This document shows, one piece after another, positions 33,814 through 43,659 of a stretch of 64,000 nucleotides of DNA (its first letter is position 1; every line of letters begins with the position of its first letter). A model generated the notes under the pieces. The model was given only the letters and a program-made list of their open reading frames with translations. It was not told the origin of the DNA and did no database searches. Made by a program: the position numbers and the translations under genes. This stretch comes from Oscillospiraceae bacterium (GTDB lineage Bacteria; Bacillota; Clostridia; Oscillospirales; Ruminococcaceae): positions 93,261 through 157,260 of the forward strand of contig JAFQIY010000043.1 in assembly GCA_017415165.1 (NCBI GenBank), read 5' to 3'.

Positions 33814-35394
33814 TTGAGTATGATAAATCAGATTAAAGAGGGCAGAACCTCGATAGGAATTGAGTTCGGTTCAACACGAATTAAAGCCGTGCTTATCGGT
33901 GACGATTTCACAGTTGCCGCTTCAGGTGCTTATGACTGGGAAAACAGCTTTATTGACGGCGTGTGGACATATTCCCTTGACGAAGTAAAAGCAGGCTTGC
34001 AGGGTGCTTTTGCGGCACTTGCTGAGGATGTAAAAGCAAAGTATGATGCTGTACTTGAAAGCGTTGCTTCAATCGGTATCTCAGCAATGATGCACGGCTA
34101 TCTTGCATTTGATGAAAATGATAAGCTGCTTGTGCCCTTCCGTACCTGGCGCAACACTATGACCGAGCAGGCTGCCGATGCTTTGACAGAAGCGCTTAAC
34201 TTCAACATTCCTCAGCGCTGGAGTATTGCTCATCTCTATCAGGCAATTCTCAACGGCGAGGAGCACGTTTCAGAAATCCGTTTTGTGACAACTCTTGCAG
34301 GCTATGTGCACTGGCTTCTCACAGGCGAAAAGGTAATCGGTATCGGTGACGGCTCAGGTATGTTCCCTGTTAAGGACGGCGGCTATAATGCCGATATGCT
34401 GAATAAGTTTGAAGCACTCACTTCGGGTACAGCTTTTACAAAGAAGCTTTCCGACGTTCTCCCGAAAATTGTTCCTGTGGGTGAATGTGCAGGTACACTT
34501 ACCGAACAGGGTGCGCTTATTCTTGACCCGACAGGCACTCTCAAAGCTGGCGTTGAATTCTGTCCGCCTGAGGGCGACGCTCAGACAGGTATGGTTGCAA
34601 CAAACAGCATTGCCCCACGAACAGGAAACGTTTCGGCAGGCACGTCCATATTCGCTATGGCGGTGCTTGAAAAGGAGCTTTCTGCCGTTTACAGACAGAT
34701 TGACATTGTTACAACACCTTGCGGAAGTCCCGTTGCAATGGTGCACTGCAACAACTGTACAACCGACCTTGACTGCTGGGTAAGACTTTTTGCGGACGCA
34801 CTGAAAATCTTTGGCGCTGAAGTGCCGAAATCCGAGCTTTACGACAAGCTTTATGCTGCTGCACTCTCAGGCGAGCCTGACTGTGATGGTATCGTAAGCT
34901 ATAACTACCACTCAGGCGAGCACGTTACAGGATTTACCGAGGGCAAACCGCTGGTAATGCGTTCACCGTCCTCAAAGCTTAACGTTGCAAATCTTATGAG
35001 AAGCCTTATCTACTCTTGTATGTCAACGCTGAAAATCGGTATGGATATCCTTATCGGTGAGGAAAAAATTGCCCTTGATAAAATTTATGCGCACGGCGGT
35101 CTGTTCAAGTCACCTGTAACAGGTCAGCGTTTTCTTGCTTCTGCACTCGGAGTACCCGTTGCACTTATGGAGTCAGCAGGTGAGGGCGGTGCTTGGGGTA
35201 TTGCACTTCTTGCGTCCTACCTTGCAGGAAAAAATGACGGAGAAACACTTGAAGCATACCTTGAAAAGCGTGTGTTTGACGGAAAAACAGGCAGCGTTAT
35301 GGCTCCCGACGCAAGCGATGCAGCAGGCTTTGCAGCGTACATAGAAAAATACAAGGCAGGTCTTGAAGTGGAAAAGACTGCTGTCAGCGTTTAA
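33814..35394 (+). CDS. FGGY-family carbohydrate kinase
   Basis: 526 residues from a TTG at 33814, nine bases after AGAAAGAGGG; an ATG two codons later is a weaker option by spacing. FGGY features: the phosphate-binding start IGIEFGSTRIKAVLIG, the SAMMHGY block near residue 90, the sugar-binding TWRN, the NVSAGTSIFAM loop and the adenosine motif HGGLFKSPVTGQRFLASALG. It phosphorylates a ketose or polyol. Because it lies near xylan and xyloglucan genes, xylulose or ribulose is likely, but the EFGSTRIKAV form belongs to a branch without a tested substrate. It is monocistronic with its own promoter and terminator. Confidence 0.88.
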   Translation: MSMINQIKEGRTSIGIEFGSTRIKAVLIGDDFTVAASGAYDWENSFIDGVWTYSLDEVKAGLQGAFAALAEDVKAKYDAVLESVASIGISAMMHGYLAFDENDKLLVPFRTWRNTMTEQAADALTEALNFNIPQRWSIAHLYQAILNGEEHVSEIRFVTTLAGYVHWLLTGEKVIGIGDGSGMFPVKDGGYNADMLNKFEALTSGTAFTKKLSDVLPKIVPVGECAGTLTEQGALILDPTGTLKAGVEFCPPEGDAQTGMVATNSIAPRTGNVSAGTSIFAMAVLEKELSAVYRQIDIVTTPCGSPVAMVHCNNCTTDLDCWVRLFADALKIFGAEVPKSELYDKLYAAALSGEPDCDGIVSYNYHSGEHVTGFTEGKPLVMRSPSSKLNVANLMRSLIYSCMSTLKIGMDILIGEEKIALDKIYAHGGLFKSPVTGQRFLASALGVPVALMESAGEGGAWGIALLASYLAGKNDGETLEAYLEKRVFDGKTGSVMAPDASDAAGFAAYIEKYKAGLEVEKTAVSV

Positions 35395-35409
35395 TAAAAT
35401 CAATACGAA

Positions 35410-35450
35410 AACCGCCGCAGTTTGTGATTTACTGCGGCGGTTGAATTTTA
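35410..35450 (+). terminator. Terminator after the FGGY kinase gene
   Basis: ACCGCCGCAGT pairs with ACTGCGGCGGT, then TTGAATTTT. It belongs to the recurring CCGCNGCAG stem family of this window. Confidence 0.85.
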
Positions 35451-35476
35451 TTCTGTTAATGTTTGCTGTACAAGAA

Positions 35477-36346
35477 TTATTCATCCTTTACATAAAGCAG
35501 CCCGAAAGTGCGCGGACCGCTGTTTCCTGAAATTGTAGCTGACGCCTTTGTAACAATTACAGAATCGAATTTCATTATTCGGTTGACTTCTCTCTTTATC
35601 AGCTTTATGTCGCGGGCGGTGCACCCTGCGTGGGTAATAAAAAGTCTGTCTGTCCTGATGTTGGGTGTTTTCAATTCCTTGCGCACATATCTCAGTGCGC
35701 TTTTTTCATAATTGCCAATCTGTACAGATTTGAGTCCGAGAAAACCATCTTTCATAGCAAGTACAGGGTGAATGTTGAAAAAGCTGCATATTATCTGCAC
35801 AGCCTTTGTAACCCTTCCGTTGCGGTAAAGATAGTCTGCTCTGTCAGCCAGAAATGATGATGACACCATATCACGCATTTTTTCAAGCTCTGCAAGTATT
35901 TTACCGCTGTCGACTACCCCTTCATTCACCATTTCCGCAGCTTTAAGCACGATATGACCTATTCCCGTAGAAAGATGCCCCGAATCGAATATGTGTACCC
36001 TTTCACCAAGGCTGCCCATCTGCTCAACAGCTGCCTGAGAGTTCTTTACAGATGCACTTATCTTGCTGCCCGTAGCAATATGAATTACCTCGTCACAGGA
36101 TTTAAGCTTCTTTGTGAAAACCTGAATAAATTCATCGGGAGCAGGTGCATTTGTCTTGCTTTTCTGACCGCCGTTTTTCAGATACTCAAAGATATTCTGT
36201 GCAGTTATTTCGCTTACATCCCTGAAACGTCCCGTGTCAGTTTCAATGTAAAAATAAACGACATCAACGTTGTATTTTTTCAGTATTTCATCCGGCAGGT
36301 CACATACGCAGTCGGTTGTTACACAAATTGTTCTTTTGCCTGACAT
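35477..36346 (-). CDS. DegV family fatty-acid-binding protein
   Basis: 289 residues. DegV fold: ICVTTDCVCDLP at the start, the KTNAPAPDEF stretch near residue 80 that carries the lipid-binding Ser/Thr position of the family, HIFDSGHLSTGIG, DRADYLYRNGRV and the C-terminal THAGC. DegV/FakB proteins bind a fatty acid and hand it to the kinase FakA, which is not in this window. The start lies one base after the stop of the hybrid kinase gene, so it is the second gene of that operon, an unusual partnership. Confidence 0.9.
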   Translation of the reverse strand: MSGKRTICVTTDCVCDLPDEILKKYNVDVVYFYIETDTGRFRDVSEITAQNIFEYLKNGGQKSKTNAPAPDEFIQVFTKKLKSCDEVIHIATGSKISASVKNSQAAVEQMGSLGERVHIFDSGHLSTGIGHIVLKAAEMVNEGVVDSGKILAELEKMRDMVSSSFLADRADYLYRNGRVTKAVQIICSFFNIHPVLAMKDGFLGLKSVQIGNYEKSALRYVRKELKTPNIRTDRLFITHAGCTARDIKLIKREVNRIMKFDSVIVTKASATISGNSGPRTFGLLYVKDE

Positions 36347-36347
36347 A

Positions 36348-39149
36348 TCAACCCTGCTCCTTTCTCAATCCAAGTTCTTCAATCATTTTATTAAGTGCTT
36401 CGAGCGAGCTGTCGTACTCGAAATCTGACGCATACTCAATGATTTTATCAAAGTACGGTTTAAGCGGCTTTCCGTTGAAGGCATATACAGATGCTTCCTT
36501 TGCCTTGGTTATAATTCCGTCATCGTCAAAGTCAGAACAGAATTCATCAATTGCTGAAATGTATTCACCAAGCTTTTCAGCAGTAATATTCTCAACCGTG
36601 CTGTCAGCTGAATTTTCATCCTGAGGACCTTCAAGCGCTTTTCGCTCATTGACAAGCTTTGCACCTTCGGAAATAACCTGTTTGTACAATTCACAAAGAG
36701 CATCATTTTCCTTGACAATGGTATCGTAGTCGCCTGCTTTGCCTGCAAGCTCAAGCTTTTTGGCAAGCTCTGACAATTCAACCGCACCAATGCTCAGGGA
36801 TGTGCTTTTCAGAGCGTGGACTTCAATAATATAGTTTTTCCAGTCCTCTTTTTCAGCAAGGGAATTAATCTGAGCACGCTTTTCCTCGCCCTTGCGGACG
36901 TACATTTCAAGTATATCGTAATATGCGTCCTCAACTCCTCCTGTATAGCTCATACCCTTTGAAACGGAGATAAGTCCGTTGTCATTATATTCCTTCTTTC
37001 TGTTATTTTTTCTGCGGTCATTTTTACCGTAATCCGCAGAAACAGGAGGCATAATATATTTACGCGGCAGCCACGCCTTCAGCACCCTGTCAAGGGCGGA
37101 AAGCTCTATCGGCTTTGCAATGAAGTCGTTCAGTCCCGATTCTATGAACATCTCACGCACACCGTTTACCGCATTCGCAGTAAGAGCAATAATCGGAAGA
37201 TTCTTGTAATAATCATCGCCCATCTCACGAATAAGCTTTGTTGTTTCAACACCGTCCAGCTCAGGCATCATATGGTCCATAAATACAATGTCAATATCCT
37301 TTGAGCGGAGCATAGAAATAGCCGCCTTGCCGCTGTCAACAGTCATCAGCTGCATATGATAAGGCTGCATAAGACCAACAGCAACCTTCAGGTTGATGAT
37401 GTTGTCATCAACTATAAGCACGCGTGCCTTAGGTGCAGAGAAGCTTATAGTTGAGCCGCGTCGTTCATTGAGATTAGTGATTATGTTCTCATTGTTGAGC
37501 GCTGATGCTGCTGACATAGTGTAGAAAGGCTTGAATACGCACTTTATGTTTGTAGGCACTTCAACAGCATTCAGCATATCCTGAATTATTGTAACATTTA
37601 CCTTAGGCGCAATATCAATGAAGTAATTCTTATGAGCTATGTATTCTTCCTTACCGATAAAGCAGTGAGTTATTTTATCAGTGTCTATCCACTTCTGCAG
37701 TTCATCAAAAGCAGGGGTATGCTGCATTTTAACGTGAAGCTGATGACTCATTTCTGCCATCAGCGCCTTGTACTGACGCTCAACCGAAACAAGCTTGAAT
37801 TTGCTGAAATCAATATACACAGCCGCATTCAGCTGCTCAGCCTTGTTTACGCTGATAAACGGATTGCTGTCGCTTACCTTGAGAGGGATAACAAAGCTGA
37901 AAATAGAGCCTTCACCATAAACGCTTGATACGTTGATAAAGCCACCCATTTTTGTAACAAGTCGTTTTGAAATGGCAAGACCAAGACCTGTACCCTCAAT
38001 TGAACGGTTCTTTTTGGTGTCAACCTGCTGAAAGCTTTCAAAAAGCTTTTCAAGGTTTTCTTCTGTAATGCCTATGCCTGAGTCCTCAACAGCAATACTG
38101 AGATTTATGCCATAATCCTGCCTGCTGAAGCGCACGTGCAGAGTAACCGCACCCTCATTGGTGAACTTGATTGCGTTGGTCATAAGATTAATCATAATCT
38201 GACGTATGCGCACCTCGTCACCGATAAGTCCGCAGGGGATATCAGGGTCCGCGTGAACCATAATTTCAATTTTCTTGTCGCCTTTACGGGTCATTGTCAT
38301 ATTGATTACGTCATTCAGCATAGAGGCAATGTTGAACTCAGTCTCGATAAGTTCCATTTTACCCGATTCAATCTTTGAAAAGTCAAGGATATCATTGATA
38401 ATGGACAGCAGACTGCGGCTGGAGCTTTGTATGTTGAAGCAGTTGTCCCTTACGCTTTCGCTGACATCCTGTTCACGCAGAATCAGTTCGCACATACCTA
38501 TTATTGCGTTCATAGGAGTACGGATTTCGTGTGACATATTTGCAAGAAAATCACTTTTTGCACTGCTTGCATTTTCAAGCTGATTTTTCTTGTTTTCGTA
38601 GATGTGTGTCTGATACTTGAAGATACAGCCGAAAATACAGCTTACCGCAAGAGCAGACTGGATAAAGTCCCAATACTCCTTTTCACGTGATTCCAAAGGA
38701 ATAATCAGCTCAGGAAAATGCATATCCAACAGCATACAAGCGGTTAATGCAGTCATACCAAGCAGGGTCATAACAAGGCATTTTCTGCCTGTCAGAAGAA
38801 GCCAGGAGAATATCAGTCCGAGAAGATACCACAGCGGCATTCCCGAATCAATACCGCCAGACGTAAAATACATTGCAGGAAAAGCAAGGAAATTTGCAAA
38901 TGCTACAAGCCCCATACTTGCCAGCTCAGGTTTTTCCTTTTCATTGGCAATCCACAGAAAAAGCATAACACTGAGTACCAGCAATCCCATTATTATAAGC
39001 GAGCTGAGTCCGACGCCTATAAGTATGCTGCAGACAAAAGATATGCTTCCTCCGACAAAAGCTGCAAGGAGAATGAGATTCAGCAGCCTGTGACGTACAT
39101 CAAGTTCTTCTCTGAAATAATCGCTGATTTTTTTATGATTTTTGTTCAT
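36348..39149 (-). CDS. Membrane hybrid histidine kinase (HisKA, HATPase, REC, Hpt)
   Basis: 933 residues. About six membrane segments in 20-180, a short coiled coil, then HisKA with MSHEIRTP (His207), HATPase_c with N, G1 (DSGIGI) and G2 (GTGLGLAI) boxes at about 320-430, a degenerate receiver-like stretch (about 445-545), a full receiver ([28 protein letters not shown]), and an Hpt domain with [10 protein letters not shown]. About 100 more residues follow with a second helical bundle of unknown role. It senses an unknown signal at the membrane and runs an internal phosphorelay. No output regulator is beside it; the DegV gene follows by one base. Confidence 0.92.
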   Translation of the reverse strand: MNKNHKKISDYFREELDVRHRLLNLILLAAFVGGSISFVCSILIGVGLSSLIIMGLLVLSVMLFLWIANEKEKPELASMGLVAFANFLAFPAMYFTSGGIDSGMPLWYLLGLIFSWLLLTGRKCLVMTLLGMTALTACMLLDMHFPELIIPLESREKEYWDFIQSALAVSCIFGCIFKYQTHIYENKKNQLENASSAKSDFLANMSHEIRTPMNAIIGMCELILREQDVSESVRDNCFNIQSSSRSLLSIINDILDFSKIESGKMELIETEFNIASMLNDVINMTMTRKGDKKIEIMVHADPDIPCGLIGDEVRIRQIMINLMTNAIKFTNEGAVTLHVRFSRQDYGINLSIAVEDSGIGITEENLEKLFESFQQVDTKKNRSIEGTGLGLAISKRLVTKMGGFINVSSVYGEGSIFSFVIPLKVSDSNPFISVNKAEQLNAAVYIDFSKFKLVSVERQYKALMAEMSHQLHVKMQHTPAFDELQKWIDTDKITHCFIGKEEYIAHKNYFIDIAPKVNVTIIQDMLNAVEVPTNIKCVFKPFYTMSAASALNNENIITNLNERRGSTISFSAPKARVLIVDDNIINLKVAVGLMQPYHMQLMTVDSGKAAISMLRSKDIDIVFMDHMMPELDGVETTKLIREMGDDYYKNLPIIALTANAVNGVREMFIESGLNDFIAKPIELSALDRVLKAWLPRKYIMPPVSADYGKNDRRKNNRKKEYNDNGLISVSKGMSYTGGVEDAYYDILEMYVRKGEEKRAQINSLAEKEDWKNYIIEVHALKSTSLSIGAVELSELAKKLELAGKAGDYDTIVKENDALCELYKQVISEGAKLVNERKALEGPQDENSADSTVENITAEKLGEYISAIDEFCSDFDDDGIITKAKEASVYAFNGKPLKPYFDKIIEYASDFEYDSSLEALNKMIEELGLRKEQG

Positions 39150-39351
39150 AATATTCCTCCGTACAAATGCAATTTCACACTCAGATATATCATATTGGAT
39201 TTTTGTATTAATTATAGTTACAATGTATTCTTCAACCCTTTAAAATGTAAGAACACCTTTATACATTAAATTGTATCATATTTACAATTTAATGTAAATA
39301 GTTTTTTAAAATTTTTGCAATAAAATTCTTTATCAGTGTGCTTAATAATAA

Positions 39352-39403
39352 CAAAAAATCAAGCCGAAAATGTGCAAAACAACATTTCCGACTTGATTTT
39401 TTT
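39352..39403 (-). terminator. Terminator of the TetR-regulated exporter operon (bidirectional stem)
   Basis: AATCAAG plus a CGGAAATGT-type arm pairs across a GCAAAACA loop. There are T-runs on both sides, so it ends the minus-strand permease gene and shields the kinase promoter. The rest of 39150-39442 is AT-rich and holds the upstream region of the kinase gene; no other feature was seen. Confidence 0.75.
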
Positions 39404-39442
39404 ATCCAAGCAGTTACGATATAGATATATTAGAAATGATAA

Positions 39443-41926
39443 TTATTCTCTGTTTTTCAGCACCTCAGCAGGTGTGATTTTTTTCAGCTTTCCTACCAGA
39501 ATCGTGCTGACGATAATATAGAAAAGCATTATTGCTCCGAAAATTACTGCATACATATACCACGGAAAATGCAGATTGAGACCGCAGGCATTCTGTGCGA
39601 TGAAGCTTGGGTATATTGCATCCATAATCAGCTTTGAAAGTGGTATGGCTATAATTGCACCAACCGCAACCGTCACAGCGTTTCCGTTAAGATAAAGCTT
39701 TCGGATTTCCTTTGTGCGGAAACCGAAAATCTTCACAAGGGAAATACCGAATGAAGCACGGTCTATCATAACATTCATCATCAGATACATTACAACGCAG
39801 AAAATTATTATCGACATTGAAATAAGCATTATGAACATCCCCTTCATCTGCTCAATAAAAATTGAAGCGGATTGCTCAATGTCAGCCTTTGTTGTCACGG
39901 AGTAGACCCTGCCCTCGTCAATGTCCAGCTTCTCATCAGAAAGAAGCATATTGTAGTAATCCCCGTCCTTGCCGAAAAGCTCACGCATACTGTCAATGTC
40001 CATAAATACCGAAAGTCCTACCGAATATTCTGCAATTCCGTCAACGGTAAATGCGTAATCCATATCATTTGCCGTGTCGCTTAAAATAAGCTTGTCACCA
40101 ACGGAAAGACCGTATTTCTGTGCCGTTGAGGATGCGGCAATAATGCTGTTTCTGCCCTTTACAGGCTTTGCGGAATAGTATTTGTTATCATCATCAATAC
40201 CAATGATGTTTACGTCAAGGGTGTAGCCCATATCCGTTATTGACAGCGCTTCAGTGCAGCAGGCTTCTGCATTTTCGGGAGCAGTTTCTTCGGGGTATTT
40301 CAGGGTGTACATATAGCTGTATTTTGTATCCTCTGTGTTTTCAACCTTGATATTGCTGCAAAGCACATAGCAGTTCATACCAAGCATAAATATCAGCAGA
40401 CAGATAAACATACCGAAAACTACCGTAATGCCTGTTCTTGCTTCACGAAGCATCTGACGCACCTGGAAACGACGGATAAAGCCCATATTTCCAAGGTTAA
40501 CCTTGCTTCTGTGGGAAATCTTCTGCTCATTTCTGATAAGTGACAAGGCTGTTCTTGAAAGCCGCTTGCTGATTACAATATAGTTTACAATTACAGAGAT
40601 TACAGGAGGCATTACAACCGCATAAATAATCAGATAAAGCGGATATGCAGGCGGCATTGCAGGAATTGAAAAATAGTTGTAGCTGTCAGCCATCTGCCAC
40701 TCAATACCGAATTTGCTGAAACCGAGTGCAGACCCGATAAGTCCGCCGATAAAGCAGATAATTGTGGGCAAGGTTATATAGTGGCGGATAAGGTCTTTTT
40801 TCTTTGCACCCAATGCATAAAGTGCGCCGATAACACTGCTTTCACGCTGAATTTGGTGAATAACAAAAACCGAAATTACATAGGTGAACAAAATCATTAT
40901 TATCACGCCTGCCGCAAGTCCGACAGTCTTGTTCATCTCAAGGTCAATGGCAGCTGCGAGTATACGGGGGTTATCCTCAGCCTTGAGGAAGGAAGTAAGG
41001 TTGTCAATATCAACCTCGAAGAATTCATCAAGAAGCTTGTCAGTTTCTTCCTTGAGTTCGGTTGTTCCGTCATACAATTCAACTGCACCGCTGTGAATTT
41101 CCGTGTCCTCAAAGCCTGCCGAAGCTATGCCCTCGGAAAGCTCCTTTGCACCGTCGCAAAGTTCGGTGATACCCTCCTGCAAATCCTCTTTTCTTCCAAG
41201 AGTCTCATCAAGCATTTCACGGAAATATTTGTCCTCAACATCGGTGTAATCAAATTCAAGTGCCTTGATTTTCTCTTTCAGTTCATCGTGCGTAATCTTA
41301 TCATTGAGACGGTAAGCGTAGCAGTATTCCTCAACAATCGGATTAGCCGAAAGTATTTCGTCATACTGTTCCGCTGTCACAAATACAAGCCCGAAAAGGG
41401 TGCTTTCAACAGCTGTGTCGGAAAGCTTATTCATAGGACTGTCATATTCGGGAACAGTTCCTATACCCGTTACAACAAGGCTTACACCGCCGATTTCAAT
41501 GCTGTCACCAATTGAAATTCCGTGTTCCTCGCTGTATCGCTTTTCAATTACAGCTTCACCTGTTTTGGTCGGCAATACGCCATTGTCAAGATGAATAAGA
41601 TTGATTTTCTCACGTACCTTCATAAGGCGCAGGGTTGAACCGTCCGTCATTTCCATATCAGCGGAAAACATTCTCTCAATTGTCGCACCGCTGTCAGTAA
41701 GCACATTTTCCTGCTCCTGGGTAAGAGGAATGAACACGCTGAACTGTCCGTCCTCAACCTTGTTTTCTATTATAAGCTTGTTTGTGCCAGTGATAATTGT
41801 TTCCGCCGCACCTACAACAGCAATAATGATGAACATACCTGCAATTATCATCAGCAGCAACGCAAGATAACGTGCAAAGTTTGCTTTAAGGTCACGGAGT
41901 ATTCTTTTGTTAAGCACCTTGTTCAT
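39443..41926 (-). CDS. FtsX-type ABC transporter permease
   Basis: 827 residues. Layout of a large MacB/FtsX-like permease: one N-terminal membrane helix (about 17-40), an external domain of about 300 residues with a helical stretch (DLQEGITELCDGAKELSEGI), three membrane helices and an internal loop (about 350-480), another helix and external domain, then three C-terminal helices ending in VGKLKKITPAEVLKNRE, the standard FtsX tail. Such proteins export peptides or drugs or transmit mechanical force. It overlaps the ATPase gene by one base and is in the TetR-controlled operon. Confidence 0.9.
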   Translation of the reverse strand: MNKVLNKRILRDLKANFARYLALLLMIIAGMFIIIAVVGAAETIITGTNKLIIENKVEDGQFSVFIPLTQEQENVLTDSGATIERMFSADMEMTDGSTLRLMKVREKINLIHLDNGVLPTKTGEAVIEKRYSEEHGISIGDSIEIGGVSLVVTGIGTVPEYDSPMNKLSDTAVESTLFGLVFVTAEQYDEILSANPIVEEYCYAYRLNDKITHDELKEKIKALEFDYTDVEDKYFREMLDETLGRKEDLQEGITELCDGAKELSEGIASAGFEDTEIHSGAVELYDGTTELKEETDKLLDEFFEVDIDNLTSFLKAEDNPRILAAAIDLEMNKTVGLAAGVIIMILFTYVISVFVIHQIQRESSVIGALYALGAKKKDLIRHYITLPTIICFIGGLIGSALGFSKFGIEWQMADSYNYFSIPAMPPAYPLYLIIYAVVMPPVISVIVNYIVISKRLSRTALSLIRNEQKISHRSKVNLGNMGFIRRFQVRQMLREARTGITVVFGMFICLLIFMLGMNCYVLCSNIKVENTEDTKYSYMYTLKYPEETAPENAEACCTEALSITDMGYTLDVNIIGIDDDNKYYSAKPVKGRNSIIAASSTAQKYGLSVGDKLILSDTANDMDYAFTVDGIAEYSVGLSVFMDIDSMRELFGKDGDYYNMLLSDEKLDIDEGRVYSVTTKADIEQSASIFIEQMKGMFIMLISMSIIIFCVVMYLMMNVMIDRASFGISLVKIFGFRTKEIRKLYLNGNAVTVAVGAIIAIPLSKLIMDAIYPSFIAQNACGLNLHFPWYMYAVIFGAIMLFYIIVSTILVGKLKKITPAEVLKNRE

Positions 41927-42627
41927 TATAAATCCTCCAGTTCAGCCGCAGGGACTCTTGTTTCGTTTATGTATTCCTTTTTAACAAGACCATCCTTGAC
42001 GATGATGACTTTATGCACCATATTTTTAATGGAATTGTTGTGGGTTACAATAAGCATTGTAGTGCCGTATTTTTCGTTTATTTTTTCAAGCAGCACAAGT
42101 ATATCACGTGAGGTTTTGCTGTCCAGCGCACCCGTAGGCTCATCGCATAAAAGAAGCTTCGGATTTTTCACAAGCGCTCTTGCAATTGCACACCTCTGCT
42201 GCTGACCGCCTGAAAGCTGTGACGGAAACTTGTTCTGATGCTCGGTAAGTCCGAGAGTTTCAAGCAGCTCATCAACATCAAGCGGGTTTTCGGCAAGATA
42301 TTCACACACAAGAATATTTTCACGTACCGTCAGATTAGGTACAAGGTTGTAGAACTGAAAAATGAAACCAAGATTGTCACGGCGATAATCGGAAAGCGCC
42401 TCAGGCTTCAAGCCGAAAATCTCCTTCCCGTCAACCTTTACAGAGCCGCTGTCCATTTCGTCAAGACCGCCTATGCAGTTAAGAAGCGTTGACTTGCCGC
42501 TGCCGCTTGTGCCCTGAATTACGCACATCTGACCCTTTTCAAGTCCCGTTGTAACACCTTTGAGCACCTGAATGTAGTTTGAGTCGTTGCCATAGCTTTT
42601 CTTTACATTTTTGATTTCAAGATACAT
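41926..42627 (-). CDS. ABC transporter ATPase (LolD/MacB type) of the TetR-controlled exporter
   Basis: 233 residues from the ATG at 42627, with GGAGG eight bases upstream; an in-frame codon 21 bases earlier lies in the operator. Walker A GTSGSGKSTL, Q-loop FQFYNLVPN, signature LSGGQQQR, Walker B LLLCDEPTGALD, and a THNN switch. The QFYNLVP and GGQQQR forms are typical of the LolD/MacB/FtsE group that works with FtsX-like permeases. It forms the exporter with the next gene (one-base overlap). Confidence 0.92.
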   Translation of the reverse strand: MYLEIKNVKKSYGNDSNYIQVLKGVTTGLEKGQMCVIQGTSGSGKSTLLNCIGGLDEMDSGSVKVDGKEIFGLKPEALSDYRRDNLGFIFQFYNLVPNLTVRENILVCEYLAENPLDVDELLETLGLTEHQNKFPSQLSGGQQQRCAIARALVKNPKLLLCDEPTGALDSKTSRDILVLLEKINEKYGTTMLIVTHNNSIKNMVHKVIIVKDGLVKKEYINETRVPAAELEDL

Positions 42628-42642
42628 ATTATTACCTCCATA

Positions 42643-42663
42643 ATACATAACGTTGTTATGTAT
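42643..42663. promoter_or_regulatory. TetR operator 1, just upstream of the exporter ribosome site
   Basis: Perfect palindrome: ATACATAAC, 3 bases, GTTATGTAT. It lies immediately before the ribosome site of the ATPase gene. Confidence 0.7.
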
Positions 42664-42670
42664 TTGTTAT

Positions 42671-42690
42671 TTAAAAAAGCCTTTCGGCTT
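42671..42690 (-). terminator. Small hairpin with T-run upstream of the exporter genes
   Basis: On the minus strand AAGCC, GAAA tetraloop, GGCTTTTTT. It lies between two operators and could act as an attenuator in the exporter leader. Confidence 0.5.
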
Positions 42691-42705
42691 GATATACAAT
42701 ATTTA

Positions 42706-42730
42706 CATAACATAACGGCGTTATGTTATG
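42706..42730. promoter_or_regulatory. TetR operator 2 upstream of the exporter genes
   Basis: Perfect palindrome with 11-base arms (CATAACATAAC and GTTATGTTATG) around GGC. It shares the CATAAC/GTTATG half-site with the site at 42643. Confidence 0.7.
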
Positions 42731-42734
42731 CTTG

Positions 42735-42760
42735 AAAAATTAGCCGCAGAACTGCGGTTA
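42735..42760 (-). terminator. Terminator of the TetR gene
   Basis: CCGCAG pairs with CTGCGG over a 2-base gap (AA), then TAATTTTT on the minus strand, so the repressor and exporter have separate transcripts. Confidence 0.7.
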
Positions 42761-42764
42761 ATTT

Positions 42765-43388
42765 TTAATCAAGGACGGTATCCGTCCAGTTTTGCATTGT
42801 CATTCTGAAAACCTTTTTTATGCTTTTAAGAGCCTTTTTTTCGTCAGGCTCGTGGATAACAAGCTGTACAAATGAGTCAACAACTATGTGAATTATCAGG
42901 TGCAGCATATACTTGTTGAGCTTTTTATTTTTACCTGTTTTTGCGGTGATTTTTCCCATCATTTCAATGCTTTTGCTTTCAGTTACATCAACAATTTTAT
43001 CAACGATATTTTCATATTCCGACCCCTGTGATTTCGTAAGCACAAGAATTGCGGCATCATAATTGCTGTAAATATGGTGAATAAGCAACTGTGCAACTTC
43101 ACTGTGGTCGTCTATATAATCGTCCATATCATCCGCATCAGTTCCTGCAACGATATCCTCGTCCTCATCAAAATGAGCCAGCATTATTTCAAAAAGTCCG
43201 TCAACGGCATTTCCGACGATTGCTTTAAAAAGGTCAGCCTTGTCCTCAAAGAAGAAATACAGCGCCCCCGTTGTAACGCCTGCCTTTGCGCAGATTGAGC
43301 GTAGAGAAGCCTTGTTGTAGCCCTTTTCCATAAACTCAGCCTTTGCACTTTCAATAAGCTTTTCGCGGGTTTCTTTGTCCTGTGCCAT
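42765..43388 (-). CDS. TetR-family repressor
   Basis: 207 residues. N-terminal helix-turn-helix of the TetR type: TREKLIESAKAEFMEKGYNK, then SLRSICAKAGVTTGALYFFF and EDKADLF. The C-terminal ligand domain has an acidic stretch (EDEDIVAGTDADDMDDYIDD). Palindromes of its probable recognition sequence lie in front of its own gene and twice in front of the exporter genes, so it most likely represses both. The inducer is unknown; a drug or peptide exported by the ABC pair is a natural guess. RBS GGAGG six bases before the ATG. Confidence 0.92.
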   Translation of the reverse strand: MAQDKETREKLIESAKAEFMEKGYNKASLRSICAKAGVTTGALYFFFEDKADLFKAIVGNAVDGLFEIMLAHFDEDEDIVAGTDADDMDDYIDDHSEVAQLLIHHIYSNYDAAILVLTKSQGSEYENIVDKIVDVTESKSIEMMGKITAKTGKNKKLNKYMLHLIIHIVVDSFVQLVIHEPDEKKALKSIKKVFRMTMQNWTDTVLD

Positions 43389-43402
43389 AATCCACCTCCT
43401 GC

Positions 43403-43428
43403 ATAACGATGTTACGTAACGTTGTTAT
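43403..43428. promoter_or_regulatory. TetR operator 3 (autoregulation)
   Basis: Imperfect 26-base palindrome with ATAAC/GTTAT ends and a central GTTACGTAAC, directly upstream of the TetR ribosome site. Confidence 0.65.
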
Positions 43429-43581
43429 CTTACCATATATTATCACATTTGTCAAGCATAAATTATAAAAATATATGAAATTTAAAGGCAAGAGAGAAAT
43501 AATTGCAGGAGTACTTTTCGTTTTGTGTAAAAAATGCGTAGCAAATAAGAATAAATTTGTGCAAGATTTTTTTGCAAAATA

Positions 43582-43610
43582 TAGACATTAATAGCAAAAA
43601 AATGTATAAT
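43582..43610 (+). promoter_or_regulatory. Probable promoter of the kinase/HD-GYP operon
   Basis: TAGACA (43582-43587), a 17-base spacer, TATAAT (43605-43610), about 50 bases before the ATG. Confidence 0.6.
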
Positions 43611-43659
43611 TAAATTGGATATCTATGTTTGCAGTTTATATACAGAGGGGATTTGAAAT

